Part shown: positions 36,382 to 46,001 of the stretch, in pieces
How positions within the stretch are numbered: the first letter of the stretch is position 1
How the letters are laid out: each line of letters begins with the position of its first letter
DNA from: Shewanella oncorhynchi
GTDB lineage: Bacteria; Pseudomonadota; Gammaproteobacteria; Enterobacterales; Shewanellaceae
Length of the DNA stretch: 63,543 nt
Assembly (NCBI RefSeq): GCF_012584455.1
Contig: NZ_JABAEB010000003.1
Coordinates: 1 to 63,543 of the forward strand
Direction of reading: 5' to 3'
Translations under genes and position numbers: made by a program
The notes under the pieces: model-generated
Database searches by the model: none
Seen by the model: only the letters and a program-made list of their open reading frames with translations
Told to the model about the DNA's origin: nothing

Positions 36382-37389
36382 TTATTGACGACGAATAAAG
36401 GATTCGACATAGGCTGCGGTGCGGGCATTGAGTATGGGATCGGCAGATGCAGTAATGCCCTTAGGTAATAACAGTGGGTTAAATATGCCTTTATCGCACT
36501 GTTGAACTTGGGGATCGCTGTCTCGCTCACCGTTAATCATCACTTGGCCTACCAGTAAACGCTGGCGAGTTTCAGGCCAGATCACAGTTGGGTCATTAAT
36601 CTCATCCCCCATTTCGGCGAGTTGAATATAGAGGTTCCATTGTGCTGGCTGGGTTTTAATGCGCTCGAGTAATTCTGCCTTTAAAAAATCATCACTGAGA
36701 CTGGCAAGTTCACTGGCTGACAGCGCGGCAGTACCTGCGACAGGTTCAAAAATCCATTTACCCGCGACCGTTTCACCTTGTTGAACACTGTTTTTTTGCG
36801 TGCTGAACAGGAAACTATTTACACCAAAGTAGCGGCTGTTGGCAAAACTTGGGCTGGGAGGCAACTGTTTAACGTAGTCGAAAAAAGCTTTGGCGCTGGG
36901 TTGATTATCAATAAGCCACTGTTTACCTTCAGGACCTTGTTTCACTTTGGTCTGAAAGTTAAAAAACTCTTCGAGATTTTTGGCAAAGAAAACGGGAACG
37001 TTAGTGGTGACAAAGTTAAGATTTTCTTTATCGCCGTCAATTTTGAGTGACATAAAGCGCCCAGCGGTTTTATCTGAGATCTGCGGATTTGTACCGCCGA
37101 GGGAAAAGCGGGCTGTGACCTTGATACTATCTTGATTAAAAAATGGAATTGCCAACGTTTGTTGTAATTGTGGATTCGGTTTAAAACTGCCCGAGGTACA
37201 AAATCCCTTAGTGTGATTACGCAGTTTGACATTTTTACCCGCCTCGCGACTTGCCGCATCGGGTGTGCCGTTGACGGCATCGACCAGTTCGGGAATGGTT
37301 TTCTCGGCCGCGATTAACGAAGGTGAAGTCAGCGCTAAGCCGCTAATGAGACAAGCTTTGGCGAGTAAAGTCAGTTTGATTGAGGTCAT
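36382..37389 (-). CDS. secreted catalase-related peroxidase (SrpA-like)
   Basis: About 335 residues with a signal peptide (MTSIKLTLLAKACLISGLALTSPSLIAA). It belongs to the small periplasmic catalase-like family: distal-side VKLRNHTKGFCTSGSF (catalase His-Ala-Lys-Gly equivalent), RFSLGGTNP, GRFMSLKI and PVFFAKNLEEF. Such proteins bind haem and act as peroxidases. Three ATGs lie close together (37404, 37395, 37389). AAAGGA is best placed for 37389. Confidence 0.82.
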   Translation of the reverse strand: MTSIKLTLLAKACLISGLALTSPSLIAAEKTIPELVDAVNGTPDAASREAGKNVKLRNHTKGFCTSGSFKPNPQLQQTLAIPFFNQDSIKVTARFSLGGTNPQISDKTAGRFMSLKIDGDKENLNFVTTNVPVFFAKNLEEFFNFQTKVKQGPEGKQWLIDNQPSAKAFFDYVKQLPPSPSFANSRYFGVNSFLFSTQKNSVQQGETVAGKWIFEPVAGTAALSASELASLSDDFLKAELLERIKTQPAQWNLYIQLAEMGDEINDPTVIWPETRQRLLVGQVMINGERDSDPQVQQCDKGIFNPLLLPKGITASADPILNARTAAYVESFIRRQ

Positions 37390-37598
37390 TATCATTCCTT
37401 TCAATGGACTAAGTCGAGAGCGCTAGCATATCGACGCGATACTATATGAAAGGATAGGAAAGGGGATACGGTATAAATCTTTCAATTAATTTTTTAGTAC
37501 AGGCTAAGTTTTACTCAATTGATCTGGCCATCAGGTCGGCGCCGTCATCTGCGGGCTTTTTTCTAGCTAATCTGTTGAGTTGCTAAGTCATTTGAGCG

Positions 37599-38837
37599 TT
37601 AAGTTAAGCGAGTCGAAGTATCAATTAATTGCCCAAGATACAGGCTTAATAATCCATGCAGGGATTGAATGTCGGCTTGGGTGATTTGCTGAATTTTATC
37701 AAGGCGATATCTCAGTGTATTGCGATGAATAAACAGGGCATTCGCGCATTGCTGTGCATCGCCAAAGTGGGTGATGTAAGCCGCTAAGGTTTTGCGTAAT
37801 TGGCCGTTTTTATCCGCCTTGGCGAGTTGCTGGTAGGGCGTTGCCAGCGCCTGACCGCGCCAGTCATGTTTTAGCCCTGCAAGTAACACTTGTAGGGAAT
37901 AATCTTCAAACAGGTATTTATTCCCTTCTGCATTGAGCTGCTTACCGAGTGCCAAGGTTTCTTGAGCCGTGTGATAGGAGCGCGCTATCCCGCCTTTTTC
38001 CGGGAAGAAATGGCCTAGAGCAATTTTAAAGTTTAAATCCATTTGGGCGGGTAAGCGCTGCAATAGCTTATCGATACGCTGATTTTCAAGCTCAGGATCC
38101 CATTGTTTTCCATCTAAAAAAGCAGGCTTTAGGATCACCAACTGCGACATTGAGGTCATGGCAATCAAGTTACCACGGTCAGGATATTGCAATAGATGCA
38201 GCACTTGCTTGAGGGTTTCACTGACTCTGGGGCTGCGTTCATCGGCGGGCTGAGTGGATGCCTCAGCTAAGTACAAGGCCGCTGGGGTGGTGTCGGTTTT
38301 TAAATGGTGTTTCTGGATGTTTTTCTCGCTGATCTCAATAATGGCCGCGACTCTTGGCAGGCTGATATCAATGTCTAGCTGTTTTGCCCAGCGGTGCAAC
38401 TGTGCATCATCGGTTTCAGCTTTGATCAGTTGCAGAATAAACTCTTCACGCTGGCGATTCTCCCATTGCAATTTATCCTGCAGGTTGGCTTGTTCAACAA
38501 TCATTTCGGCGGTCATTTTAAGTAACTCACCATAATGGGTGAGCTCACGTGGATCACCGGTAATACCGACGACGCCGATAATTTGTCCTTGATAATGTAA
38601 GGGTAAATTGATGCCTGGCTTAACGCCATGCAGCCCTGATGCGACTTCTTGACTGATCTCAACATTGCGATTTTGGGCAATCGCCAGCAGCGCGCCTTCG
38701 TGGGTTGAGCCAATGCGCTTAGGGTCGCCTGAGCCTAAAATCACCCCTTGGCCGTTCATCACATTGATATTGTGGCCAATGATTTTCATTGTACGACTCA
38801 CAATTTGCTTAGCAATGGCAGAATCAAGCAGATACAT
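37599..38837 (-). CDS. cdaR: CdaR, sugar-diacid/glycerate regulator
   Basis: 412 residues. The N-terminal diacid-recognition domain (MYLLDSAIAKQIVSRTMKII, NVMNGQGVILGSGDPKRIG, LPLHYQGQIIGVVGITGDP) and the C-terminal PucR-type helix-turn-helix (CANALFIHRNTLRYRLDKIQ) match E. coli CdaR (SdaR), which activates glycerate and glucarate genes. The nearby permease-garK pair is the obvious regulon. It follows the glycosylase gene by eight bases, so both are likely read together. Confidence 0.92.
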   Translation of the reverse strand: MYLLDSAIAKQIVSRTMKIIGHNINVMNGQGVILGSGDPKRIGSTHEGALLAIAQNRNVEISQEVASGLHGVKPGINLPLHYQGQIIGVVGITGDPRELTHYGELLKMTAEMIVEQANLQDKLQWENRQREEFILQLIKAETDDAQLHRWAKQLDIDISLPRVAAIIEISEKNIQKHHLKTDTTPAALYLAEASTQPADERSPRVSETLKQVLHLLQYPDRGNLIAMTSMSQLVILKPAFLDGKQWDPELENQRIDKLLQRLPAQMDLNFKIALGHFFPEKGGIARSYHTAQETLALGKQLNAEGNKYLFEDYSLQVLLAGLKHDWRGQALATPYQQLAKADKNGQLRKTLAAYITHFGDAQQCANALFIHRNTLRYRLDKIQQITQADIQSLHGLLSLYLGQLIDTSTRLT

Positions 38838-38845
38838 ACAGGCGC

Positions 38846-39544
38846 CTAGTGGGGTTGAAGGTTTAACAGGGATGCAATACGCATTCTTAATCTGGGTAGC
38901 ATATCGCGTTCAAACTCAGGATGCTGCTTAAGCCAAAGATTATTACGCGGGCTTGGGTGCGGCAAGACAAGATACTTAGGCCAATATTGCTGCCATTGCG
39001 CGCATGCTTGGGTCACTGTTATTGGTTTCAGTTTGGGGATGACTGTTACTTTAGCGCTGGTCGAAATTTTACTGCTGGTTGTTTGAGGCTCAGTGATCGG
39101 TGAAGTGGGGTTTACGGCCTCGGACGATTCGCGCGGTAGATGATAGTCGATGGCATATTGGCCGAGGATCACAATTAGCTCTATTTGCGGCATTAGGGCG
39201 AGCAAGGCCTGATGCCAAGTGGCAGCACATTCGGGGCGCGGTGGTTTATCACCCTGCTTTTTACCGTTTTTTTCGATACTGCCCGGAAAACAAAATCCCA
39301 TAGGGATAATGGCAAAAAGATTGGGGTCGTAGAATTGCTCCCGCGTGACATTTAACCAAGTGCGCAGCCGTTCACCGCTGGCATCGTCAAAAGGTATGCC
39401 TTTATGGTGGGTTTTCACGCCCGGAGCTTGGCCTGCAATCAAAATTCGCGCTTGGGTACTGGCCTGTAATATCGGCTTGGGCGCTAAGGGTAAATGGGCC
39501 TGACATAAAGTACAGGCGCTGATTTTTGCCAGCAGTTTGGCCAT
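38846..39544 (-). CDS. uracil-DNA glycosylase superfamily protein
   Basis: About 232 residues. LLAKISACTLCQAHL, LIAGQAPGVKTHHKGIPFDD and VLPHPSPRN are the family motifs, of the single-domain type related to family 4/5 glycosylases. It probably removes uracil or other damaged bases, though activity is unproven. The frame is open to a TTG at 39616, but the ATG at 39544 coincides with the family start. An insert of about 35 Ser/Thr-rich residues (HLPRESSEAVNPTSP onward) separates DYHLP from TQACAQWQQYW. Confidence 0.75.
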   Translation of the reverse strand: MAKLLAKISACTLCQAHLPLAPKPILQASTQARILIAGQAPGVKTHHKGIPFDDASGERLRTWLNVTREQFYDPNLFAIIPMGFCFPGSIEKNGKKQGDKPPRPECAATWHQALLALMPQIELIVILGQYAIDYHLPRESSEAVNPTSPITEPQTTSSKISTSAKVTVIPKLKPITVTQACAQWQQYWPKYLVLPHPSPRNNLWLKQHPEFERDMLPRLRMRIASLLNLQPH

Positions 39545-39654
39545 TGATGCCGAGCATGATGGCGATACAGTTACGCACAGTGGCGATGGCGCTTTAGTGA
39601 GATTCGTCTTAGTCAATTTAATCGCTAATTTTATCGTTGCTCATTCATTTCCAA

Positions 39655-40260
39655 TCAGGATTGGAGCATCATCACTGTTTGATATACCCAGTAGCCAAAA
39701 AGAGAATAGCCAAGGATTAAACCGATATAACTTAATATCTTAGGAATTTGATTTGTGCTTGAAGCTAAACAAATGTGGGCCAGCACAATCGTAAAGAGGG
39801 CTAATGGCGCAATCACATAGCTCAAAGCTAAGATGAATAATGCCCCTAGGCTGATGATCCAATCTGCATTGCGATTGGTGGGTTTATCGATTTGGCAAAG
39901 CTGTAGTGGCAATAAAATCAGTCCAATACCGACACAGATAATACCTAAGTTAAGGGCGAAATCACTCCAACCTCTATGATCATAAATGGCTAACGCAATG
40001 GCAATTAATGGCACTATTAGTGCGCTTAATACATGGCGTTTGGCAAAAGTGGCGCTACGGTACTGACCCGCAAAAAAGAATAAGCCCTGTAGAAACAGAT
40101 TGATTAAGGTAAAACCACCTAGGCCTAAAATGATAAATAGGCTCGCTGCGCCACCCGAAGGGTCGAACGCCATGGCGGGTAAGGGTAATAGGCTTAGCCC
40201 CACTAGTGCGGGAATTGATAACAGCCACTGAGATTGGGAGAGTGAAGAATAAATACGCAT
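39655..40260 (-). CDS. conserved membrane protein of unknown function
   Basis: 201 residues with five or so hydrophobic helices. The N-terminus (WLLSIPALVGLSLLPLPAMAF) could be a signal peptide or the first helix, and DPSGGAASLFIILGLGGF follows. No family is recognised. It follows the mtrB terminator on the same strand, so it is probably independent of the mtr operon. Confidence 0.65.
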   Translation of the reverse strand: MRIYSSLSQSQWLLSIPALVGLSLLPLPAMAFDPSGGAASLFIILGLGGFTLINLFLQGLFFFAGQYRSATFAKRHVLSALIVPLIAIALAIYDHRGWSDFALNLGIICVGIGLILLPLQLCQIDKPTNRNADWIISLGALFILALSYVIAPLALFTIVLAHICLASSTNQIPKILSYIGLILGYSLFGYWVYQTVMMLQS

Positions 40261-40431
40261 GGGCTCAGAGGATTAACTAAAAGATTGAATTAAGATCCGC
40301 TAAAGTGAGCCAAAACTCAAGGATTAAGGTTTTTATGGGCGGACTTTCGCGCCAGAGTCTGATCTTATTCAAGATTTTTACTGTTATCTGCCATGACGTT
40401 ATCGCTTTAAAAGATCCTGCTGCACTTAAAC

Positions 40432-40456
40432 AAAAGCCCGCAAAATGCGGGCTTTT
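40432..40456 (-). terminator. terminator of the mtrCAB unit
   Basis: AAAAGCCCGC (40432-40441) pairs with GCGGGCTTTT (40447-40456), 20 bp after the mtrB stop, with a U-tract on the minus strand. Confidence 0.9.
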
Positions 40457-40476
40457 CGTGTTATGAACAGTATCGA

Positions 40477-42564
40477 TTAGAGTTTGTAACTCATGCTCAG
40501 CATGATCATTTGCGCTGTGTAGTCATGGCTATTGCTGCCAAAGCCTACGACGTTCCAGATCCCATCGACGGCGATATCATTGGCGGCATCATTGTCTTTA
40601 TAATTCTCAATTTTATAATCCAAGCGCAGCGCCATTTTCTCGGTGGCTTGATATTGAGCATATAAGTTAATGTTGTGCACTTTGGCAAAATAATCGCCAT
40701 AGTCGCCTGTGATACCTTGTCTGACTTGAGTGTTACTGTCGGAGTTTGAATAAGTGTAATCCAATCCCATGCGTAACTTGTTCTCAAGCAAGTTGTTGTA
40801 GCTCAGGCCTGCCCCGATCACATCTACATTGTCTTCAATGAATCCTGTCCATGTCGGGGTGCTGTAATTACTGCTTCCCGCTTGTTCTGACTCAATGATT
40901 TGGTAGTTGTAGAAGGCTGTCGCCAGTAAATCATCGGTGATCATGTAGCTGATGTTGGCATCATAACTGGTGTCTTTTGACTCAGTTAAGCCAATAACTG
41001 TGTCAGAGTAGTCATCTAATGCGTAACGGGCACCGAAATCTATGGTCAAGCTGTCGATTGGCGAGTGGGTGACTCGAGCTTCAATCTGGGTTCTGTCGCG
41101 GTTAGCCAGATTGTACTTACGTAACAGGCTGTTGGTTTCAGAAGATGTCCATTCAGAAGCTTGATATTGCGAGCCATCACGCTGACCGTAACTGCCCTTA
41201 ACCCACATATCCCAAGTTTCAAAGCTGTTAACGCGCAAACGTGCCCAAACAGTATTTTCATCCGTGGTTTCACGGTCTTGATAATTACGGTCATCACGTT
41301 TGAAGTCATAGCCGCCATCAAGCTTCAGTCCATGGGTAATACGATAATCCGCCGCCACTTTGAAGCGTTGGCTAGTGTTATCGTAAGGGGTGTTATAGGC
41401 CACCTTACCATTGACATTGTTGATGCTGACTTGGGTCCACTCTTCAATTTGAGTATTGTTATCACGGTCGCTATAGTCGTAGCTACCACTTAAGCGCAGT
41501 GAGTTAGTCACTTTACTGACGACTTTTAAGTTCAACCCTGTGAGGTCAACTTTGGCATCAACGGCCTCTGTTGGCACTTGATAGCCATAGCCTGAAGTGA
41601 CTAATGCTTGGTCTTGACTCATTTGTCCCGCAAGCACACGACCTGTTAACACATTGGTATTGTCGTTGTATTGACCCATGAGCGACACTGTGTGTGACTG
41701 GTTGTCAGGGTCAAGGGCGAGTGTGCCAGAGGTTTGAGCACCAAAGGTCGGATTGAAGGCACTGTCGAAGTTTAACTGGTTGTACTCGTTCTTAAAAATT
41801 GAGCCATTGTAGTTAAGTGCAGTGAACCAACGATCGCCTTTTAGTTTAATGCCAGCTTCAATGGAGTCAGTGGTGTAATCAACTGGCTCAGCTAACATCA
41901 TGGATTGGTTAAAGAATCCACCTGATGTTTTTTTCAAGCCGGTTTTTTCTTCACGCATGTAGCTCACATGCGTACTCCACAGCGATTCACCTTGATAGTC
42001 AAAACCTAACCCTGTGCGCTCACGTTTGAGCGACAGTTCTAAGGCATTTAGGTTGTCCATCAGTAACGGCATCTGGTTGCTTGAACCCGCAGTTACCCAG
42101 TTGTCTGGCAAGGTTAAATTATCGCTGCCGACACCAGAGTAGGGCGTTAAGGCGCTATTACTGTTGTAAGTGGCGATTTGGCGATAGTTTACATTGACAT
42201 TATACTGACCTTGTTTACCCGCATTGACATCTAAACGGCCACCATCCATGCCCAGTTGATAAGCTTCAACGCTGGCTTGATAGCCTTTCTCACCACGGAA
42301 GGTGACATCGGCATCAAATTTACCCGCAACTTCGTTTGAAGTCCCAAAGGCATTCGCCGAGCGAATATCCTCTTCGCTGTTGTAACCCACGCCAACACCC
42401 ACAGTGCCAGACGTACCCGTTTCAACAACGCAGCCTTTACAGCTCCAAGCGGACATTTTGACTTTTTCTGTATTGGCATTGGCTAAGCCATACCCGTCGG
42501 CCGCTATTGCAAAACCTGTGTTTGCGAGTAACGCCAGAGTGATCAAATTGAGTTTAAATTTCAT
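40477..42564 (-). CDS. mtrB: MtrB, outer-membrane beta-barrel of the MtrCAB conduit
   Basis: 695 residues: a signal peptide (MKFKLNLITLALLANTGFAIA), the conserved CKGC near residue 43, and then a long series of amphipathic beta-strands ending in a C-terminal aromatic motif (MLSMSYKL). MtrB sheathes MtrA in the outer membrane and docks MtrC outside, so electrons reach minerals or other acceptors. The length is that of S. oneidensis MtrB (about 697). It begins 12 bp after mtrA and is the last gene of the unit. Confidence 0.96.
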   Translation of the reverse strand: MKFKLNLITLALLANTGFAIAADGYGLANANTEKVKMSAWSCKGCVVETGTSGTVGVGVGYNSEEDIRSANAFGTSNEVAGKFDADVTFRGEKGYQASVEAYQLGMDGGRLDVNAGKQGQYNVNVNYRQIATYNSNSALTPYSGVGSDNLTLPDNWVTAGSSNQMPLLMDNLNALELSLKRERTGLGFDYQGESLWSTHVSYMREEKTGLKKTSGGFFNQSMMLAEPVDYTTDSIEAGIKLKGDRWFTALNYNGSIFKNEYNQLNFDSAFNPTFGAQTSGTLALDPDNQSHTVSLMGQYNDNTNVLTGRVLAGQMSQDQALVTSGYGYQVPTEAVDAKVDLTGLNLKVVSKVTNSLRLSGSYDYSDRDNNTQIEEWTQVSINNVNGKVAYNTPYDNTSQRFKVAADYRITHGLKLDGGYDFKRDDRNYQDRETTDENTVWARLRVNSFETWDMWVKGSYGQRDGSQYQASEWTSSETNSLLRKYNLANRDRTQIEARVTHSPIDSLTIDFGARYALDDYSDTVIGLTESKDTSYDANISYMITDDLLATAFYNYQIIESEQAGSSNYSTPTWTGFIEDNVDVIGAGLSYNNLLENKLRMGLDYTYSNSDSNTQVRQGITGDYGDYFAKVHNINLYAQYQATEKMALRLDYKIENYKDNDAANDIAVDGIWNVVGFGSNSHDYTAQMIMLSMSYKL

Positions 42565-42576
42565 TTTCTCGTCTCC

Positions 42577-43578
42577 TTAGCGCTGTAATAGCTTGCCAGA
42601 TGGATGGTTTGAACCATGGACCTGACTGTGGCAATTTAAACAGCTTCTTCCACCCGTAAAGGCATTGTCGCCGACGTTTGAACCTAAACCAGTGTTACCT
42701 AAGTAAGCATTGCTGGCGTGTCCATCGCTGGCGTGACATTGCTGACACAGCTGCGGTGCGCGGGTTTTCAACATGGCATCATTCACACTGCCGTGAGGAT
42801 TGTGGCAAGTCACACAGTTCTCAGTAACGGGTGCATGTTCCCACAGTTTTGGGCCGCGTTTCTCGGCGTGGCAGGAGTAACAGGTTTCGTTAATGCTAGG
42901 CTTGTTTAGATCGGAATCTGTCATGCTCCCATGGGGATTATGACAATCGCTACAGGTCATTTGAGCCCATTTTAGTGGGTGACTCGAGCGTTTATTCATA
43001 TCTGCTTTTTGCTTCGTGTGACAGCTAGTACAGACTTCCATTTCGGTGTTTTTTGATAACACAGGATCTTTTGCGACATGCACTTGGTGGCATGAGGCAC
43101 AAGCAACATCGGCATTGTCATGGTGACTACCGTTCCAAGATACGCGTTTATCATCTTGGTGACAGCTCATACAGACACTGTTTTGTTTTTCTGCACTTAA
43201 GGTCGATTGCTTACCAAAAGTGATCATCGGCTCGTTGCCGCCTTTATTGTGTTGACCCATAGGACCATGACAGGCTTCACATTGCAGGCCAGCCATTGGG
43301 CTCTTTGATGAATCAATGGCGCCATGAACACCTTTGAAGAGGTCCATCACTTTTTCAGATTTTTTGTGGCACATCAAACAAGAATCGGCACCTTTAGGGG
43401 AGTAGCTGCCTTCGGCAAACTTCTTATCTAAGGTGGCTTCGACTTGTTCTGGAGTCATTTTGTCATCCCACTTTGAGGCGTGTGCACTCGGTGTGATGCA
43501 TAAAGACATCACTGCAGACATTGCCATGGAGATGACAAGTGCCGGCAGTAGGTTTTTCATTTTTAGGCTGTTCTTCAT
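42577..43578 (-). CDS. mtrA: MtrA, periplasmic decahaem c-type cytochrome
   Basis: 333 residues with a signal peptide ending at SAHA. Ten CXXCH motifs (CLMCH, CEACH, CMSCH, CASCH, CTSCH, CSDCH, CYSCH, CVTCH, CQQCH, CLNCH) make the haem wire that passes electrons through MtrB to MtrC. The frame opens at 43605, but the ATG at 43578 gives the known MtrA start [14 protein letters not shown]. It lies between mtrC and mtrB and is near-identical in the C-terminal half to the S. oneidensis protein as I remember it. Confidence 0.97.
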   Translation of the reverse strand: MKNSLKMKNLLPALVISMAMSAVMSLCITPSAHASKWDDKMTPEQVEATLDKKFAEGSYSPKGADSCLMCHKKSEKVMDLFKGVHGAIDSSKSPMAGLQCEACHGPMGQHNKGGNEPMITFGKQSTLSAEKQNSVCMSCHQDDKRVSWNGSHHDNADVACASCHQVHVAKDPVLSKNTEMEVCTSCHTKQKADMNKRSSHPLKWAQMTCSDCHNPHGSMTDSDLNKPSINETCYSCHAEKRGPKLWEHAPVTENCVTCHNPHGSVNDAMLKTRAPQLCQQCHASDGHASNAYLGNTGLGSNVGDNAFTGGRSCLNCHSQVHGSNHPSGKLLQR

Positions 43579-43646
43579 AATAGGCTTCCCAATTTGTCCC
43601 AACAAAATTCAAGAAAGGGGAAGCGAACTCCCCCTGCTTGGGCAAA

Positions 43647-45599
43647 TTACATCTTCACCTGAGTGTGATCTGTTGGTGTGGGTTTGTGACAGTAGAAACA
43701 GGTTTCTGACTGCGCCGCTTGATTGGCTTGAACATAATCACCGTTCACAATCGCGCCCATATTTTCTAAGCCGTGGCCAATAGATTCTGGCGCGTGGCAT
43801 GAAGTACAAGTGGCAGTGATTGGCGTGGTGTATTTACCCGCAGTTGTTGCCAGAGCGCCTTTGACCTTGAATGCATCTAGGTTGAAGTCGTTATGACATT
43901 GGGTACATTCTTTGATGACACCTTGTTTACCATGAACAACGTGTAATTTCATCTCCAACGCACCTTTGTTAGCACCATTTGCATAGGTACCATCTGGGGT
44001 ATGACAAGCGACACACGCATCCACACCGACGATTGGCTTACCGCTGGCATCTTTTGCATGTGATAGCTGTTCTGTCATCACAAAACCCGCATGGTGGCCT
44101 TTGTGAATTTCGAAGCTATCACCGTGACAACCTTGACAGGTACCAAACTCAACTGAGTTAACATGACGCATGCTCGGTGCTTTACCAGACTTAGTGCCAA
44201 AAGCTAGTTCGGCTTTCATGCTCGTTGTTGCGCTGTCTGCGGTACATGTGGTTAAGCTTGTACCAGTGCTACACACTTCTAAACCGATAATGGTAAAGGC
44301 GGTATCAGTATCGCCTGCACCGAAAGGTAGAGCGGGTGTTGTAAAGACTAATTTACCGTCAACTAAGGTTACACCTTCTTGCAGTGCGCCATCTTTGACT
44401 AAGTCTTTCGCTATTTTCGCTTTACCGCTACCAGGACTTGGGTTGTAGCCCATGATCGGGAAGTTAGGGCCAACGTTGGTAACAGACTCTAAACGTTTAA
44501 TCTTATCTTGAACGGTTGCCGCATCAATTGCGTTACCATCTTTGTCTAAGATAGACACGGTTAATACTGCAGTATCATCAGCTTGACCAGCAAGTGCTGC
44601 TGACATACCTAACTGAGCGATAACGGCTTTTTTGTCTGCAGTCTTACCTGTGTGCAGTTCTGCAGTCCAATCGCTGTTATGACAGGCGATACAGTTAGAG
44701 TTATCTAGCTGTTGTGAGTGACCTTTACCGGCAGCAAAGTCCACTGTGCTATGGCAGCTTCCACATGAGGCGGCAGTTGGGATACGTGACCAATTACTCC
44801 AATCAGGCGTAGCCTCATTTGCTGCGTGACAGCTTTGACAGCTTTCTAATGAGCCTAAGGTGAGGTCTTTGTGCTTAGCGTGAACGAGAACATTAAACTC
44901 TTTACCTACGCCAACTTTTCCGGCTGTGTGGCAAGTTGCACAGTAATTAACGTCAGAATACGCGCCGCCATGTTTAACATTGGCTAAATCTTGGTGACAA
45001 GTATTACAGCTTTCTGTGGCGACAATTTTGCGACTATATGTTGGCAGTGCGCCAGTATCGGCTGTGAAGTCGACAAAGGCGTTACTGTTTGGTACTTGAG
45101 TACCATCGGGAAGCGGAGTGTTATAAGCGCGGATTAATACTCGTTGAGCTAACTGTTCGTTATAGGTGACTTTAGTGTTAGCGGTCAGGTTCATGCTAAA
45201 AGTATAACTGTAGTGACCGTTTTTCTTGTCAACGAAAGTCCCTGGGCATGTTGCAGCGACATCACAGGTTTCATCACCAAAGTATTGCCATTGTGACGCA
45301 TTACCTGCACCAGTTGCACCTTGTGGGATTAATTGTGCTGCGGCAAAACGCATTTTTTGTAGGCCAACAACGGGTAAATCATTTTCGTTAGTGACGGTAA
45401 ACTCAACACTCGGAATACCGTTAGTGACGACAGATTTGTCAAAGGCGAAATTAAGGGTTTGAATCGCTGGAGCAGGTTCGCCACCAGGTTCACCGGGATT
45501 ACCATCATTACCATCACTGCCACCACAGCCCGCTAAGGCCATAGTGACTGCACTTGCTGCTAACAGCAGTGCGATTTTAGTTGTTTGTGCGTTCATCAT
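43647..45599 (-). CDS. mtrC: MtrC (OmcB), outer-membrane decahaem lipoprotein cytochrome
   Basis: 650 residues. The lipobox LAGC near residue 25 and a Gly/Asp/Pro-rich linker precede two split beta-barrel and two pentahaem domains: five CXXCH motifs at about 190-310 and five at about 490-640. The conserved CX8C pair (CSTGTSLTTC) that forms a regulatory disulfide is present. MtrC is the surface terminal reductase of the MtrCAB complex. It is slightly shorter than the S. oneidensis protein (about 671), mostly in the N-terminal domain, which is also the most diverged part. AGGGAAA precedes the start. Confidence 0.96.
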   Translation of the reverse strand: MMNAQTTKIALLLAASAVTMALAGCGGSDGNDGNPGEPGGEPAPAIQTLNFAFDKSVVTNGIPSVEFTVTNENDLPVVGLQKMRFAAAQLIPQGATGAGNASQWQYFGDETCDVAATCPGTFVDKKNGHYSYTFSMNLTANTKVTYNEQLAQRVLIRAYNTPLPDGTQVPNSNAFVDFTADTGALPTYSRKIVATESCNTCHQDLANVKHGGAYSDVNYCATCHTAGKVGVGKEFNVLVHAKHKDLTLGSLESCQSCHAANEATPDWSNWSRIPTAASCGSCHSTVDFAAGKGHSQQLDNSNCIACHNSDWTAELHTGKTADKKAVIAQLGMSAALAGQADDTAVLTVSILDKDGNAIDAATVQDKIKRLESVTNVGPNFPIMGYNPSPGSGKAKIAKDLVKDGALQEGVTLVDGKLVFTTPALPFGAGDTDTAFTIIGLEVCSTGTSLTTCTADSATTSMKAELAFGTKSGKAPSMRHVNSVEFGTCQGCHGDSFEIHKGHHAGFVMTEQLSHAKDASGKPIVGVDACVACHTPDGTYANGANKGALEMKLHVVHGKQGVIKECTQCHNDFNLDAFKVKGALATTAGKYTTPITATCTSCHAPESIGHGLENMGAIVNGDYVQANQAAQSETCFYCHKPTPTDHTQVKM

Positions 45600-46001
45600 T
45601 TTTTTCCCTGCATAGGTTTGGCATTGCTTAAACGCTATGTTCTAGAGCCAACAGATTCTATGTCTGTGTTTTTGGTCATTAGAAGCGACTTAAGTGGATG
45701 CTGGAAATAGAATTCCCCAAGGAAAGGCTAACCTAACATGACCTTAAAATCTCCAAGGCCTTTGCTAATGTGTGACTTGGATCTTTCTATTTCTAAAGAG
45801 GTATTTAAAGCGAGAGGTAAAAATGATTTTAGAACAAAAAAACAGCGGATTTTATCTGGGTAATGTGCGTTGACTTTATACTATAAAAGCAAGGTTTGAA
45901 TGGGGTTGCTGTTATGTAAATAAAATCCCCCGCACTGCGGGGGATTTTGCTGAATTTAATGTGAGTAACGACTGAGTTGCGATTCGTTACTCGGTTCCAT
46001 A
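45600..46001. other. 402-bp undA-mtrC intergenic region
   Basis: After the undA terminator about 320 bp remain before mtrC, enough for an independent promoter. A half CRP-like TGTGACTTGGATCTTTC lies at 45770-45786. No stronger site was seen. Confidence 0.5.
45922..45948 (-). terminator. terminator of undA
   Basis: AAAATCCCCCGC (45922-45933) and GCGGGGGATTTT (45937-45948) form a 12-bp stem with a three-base loop, 53 bp after the undA stop, so undA can be transcribed alone. Confidence 0.9.
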
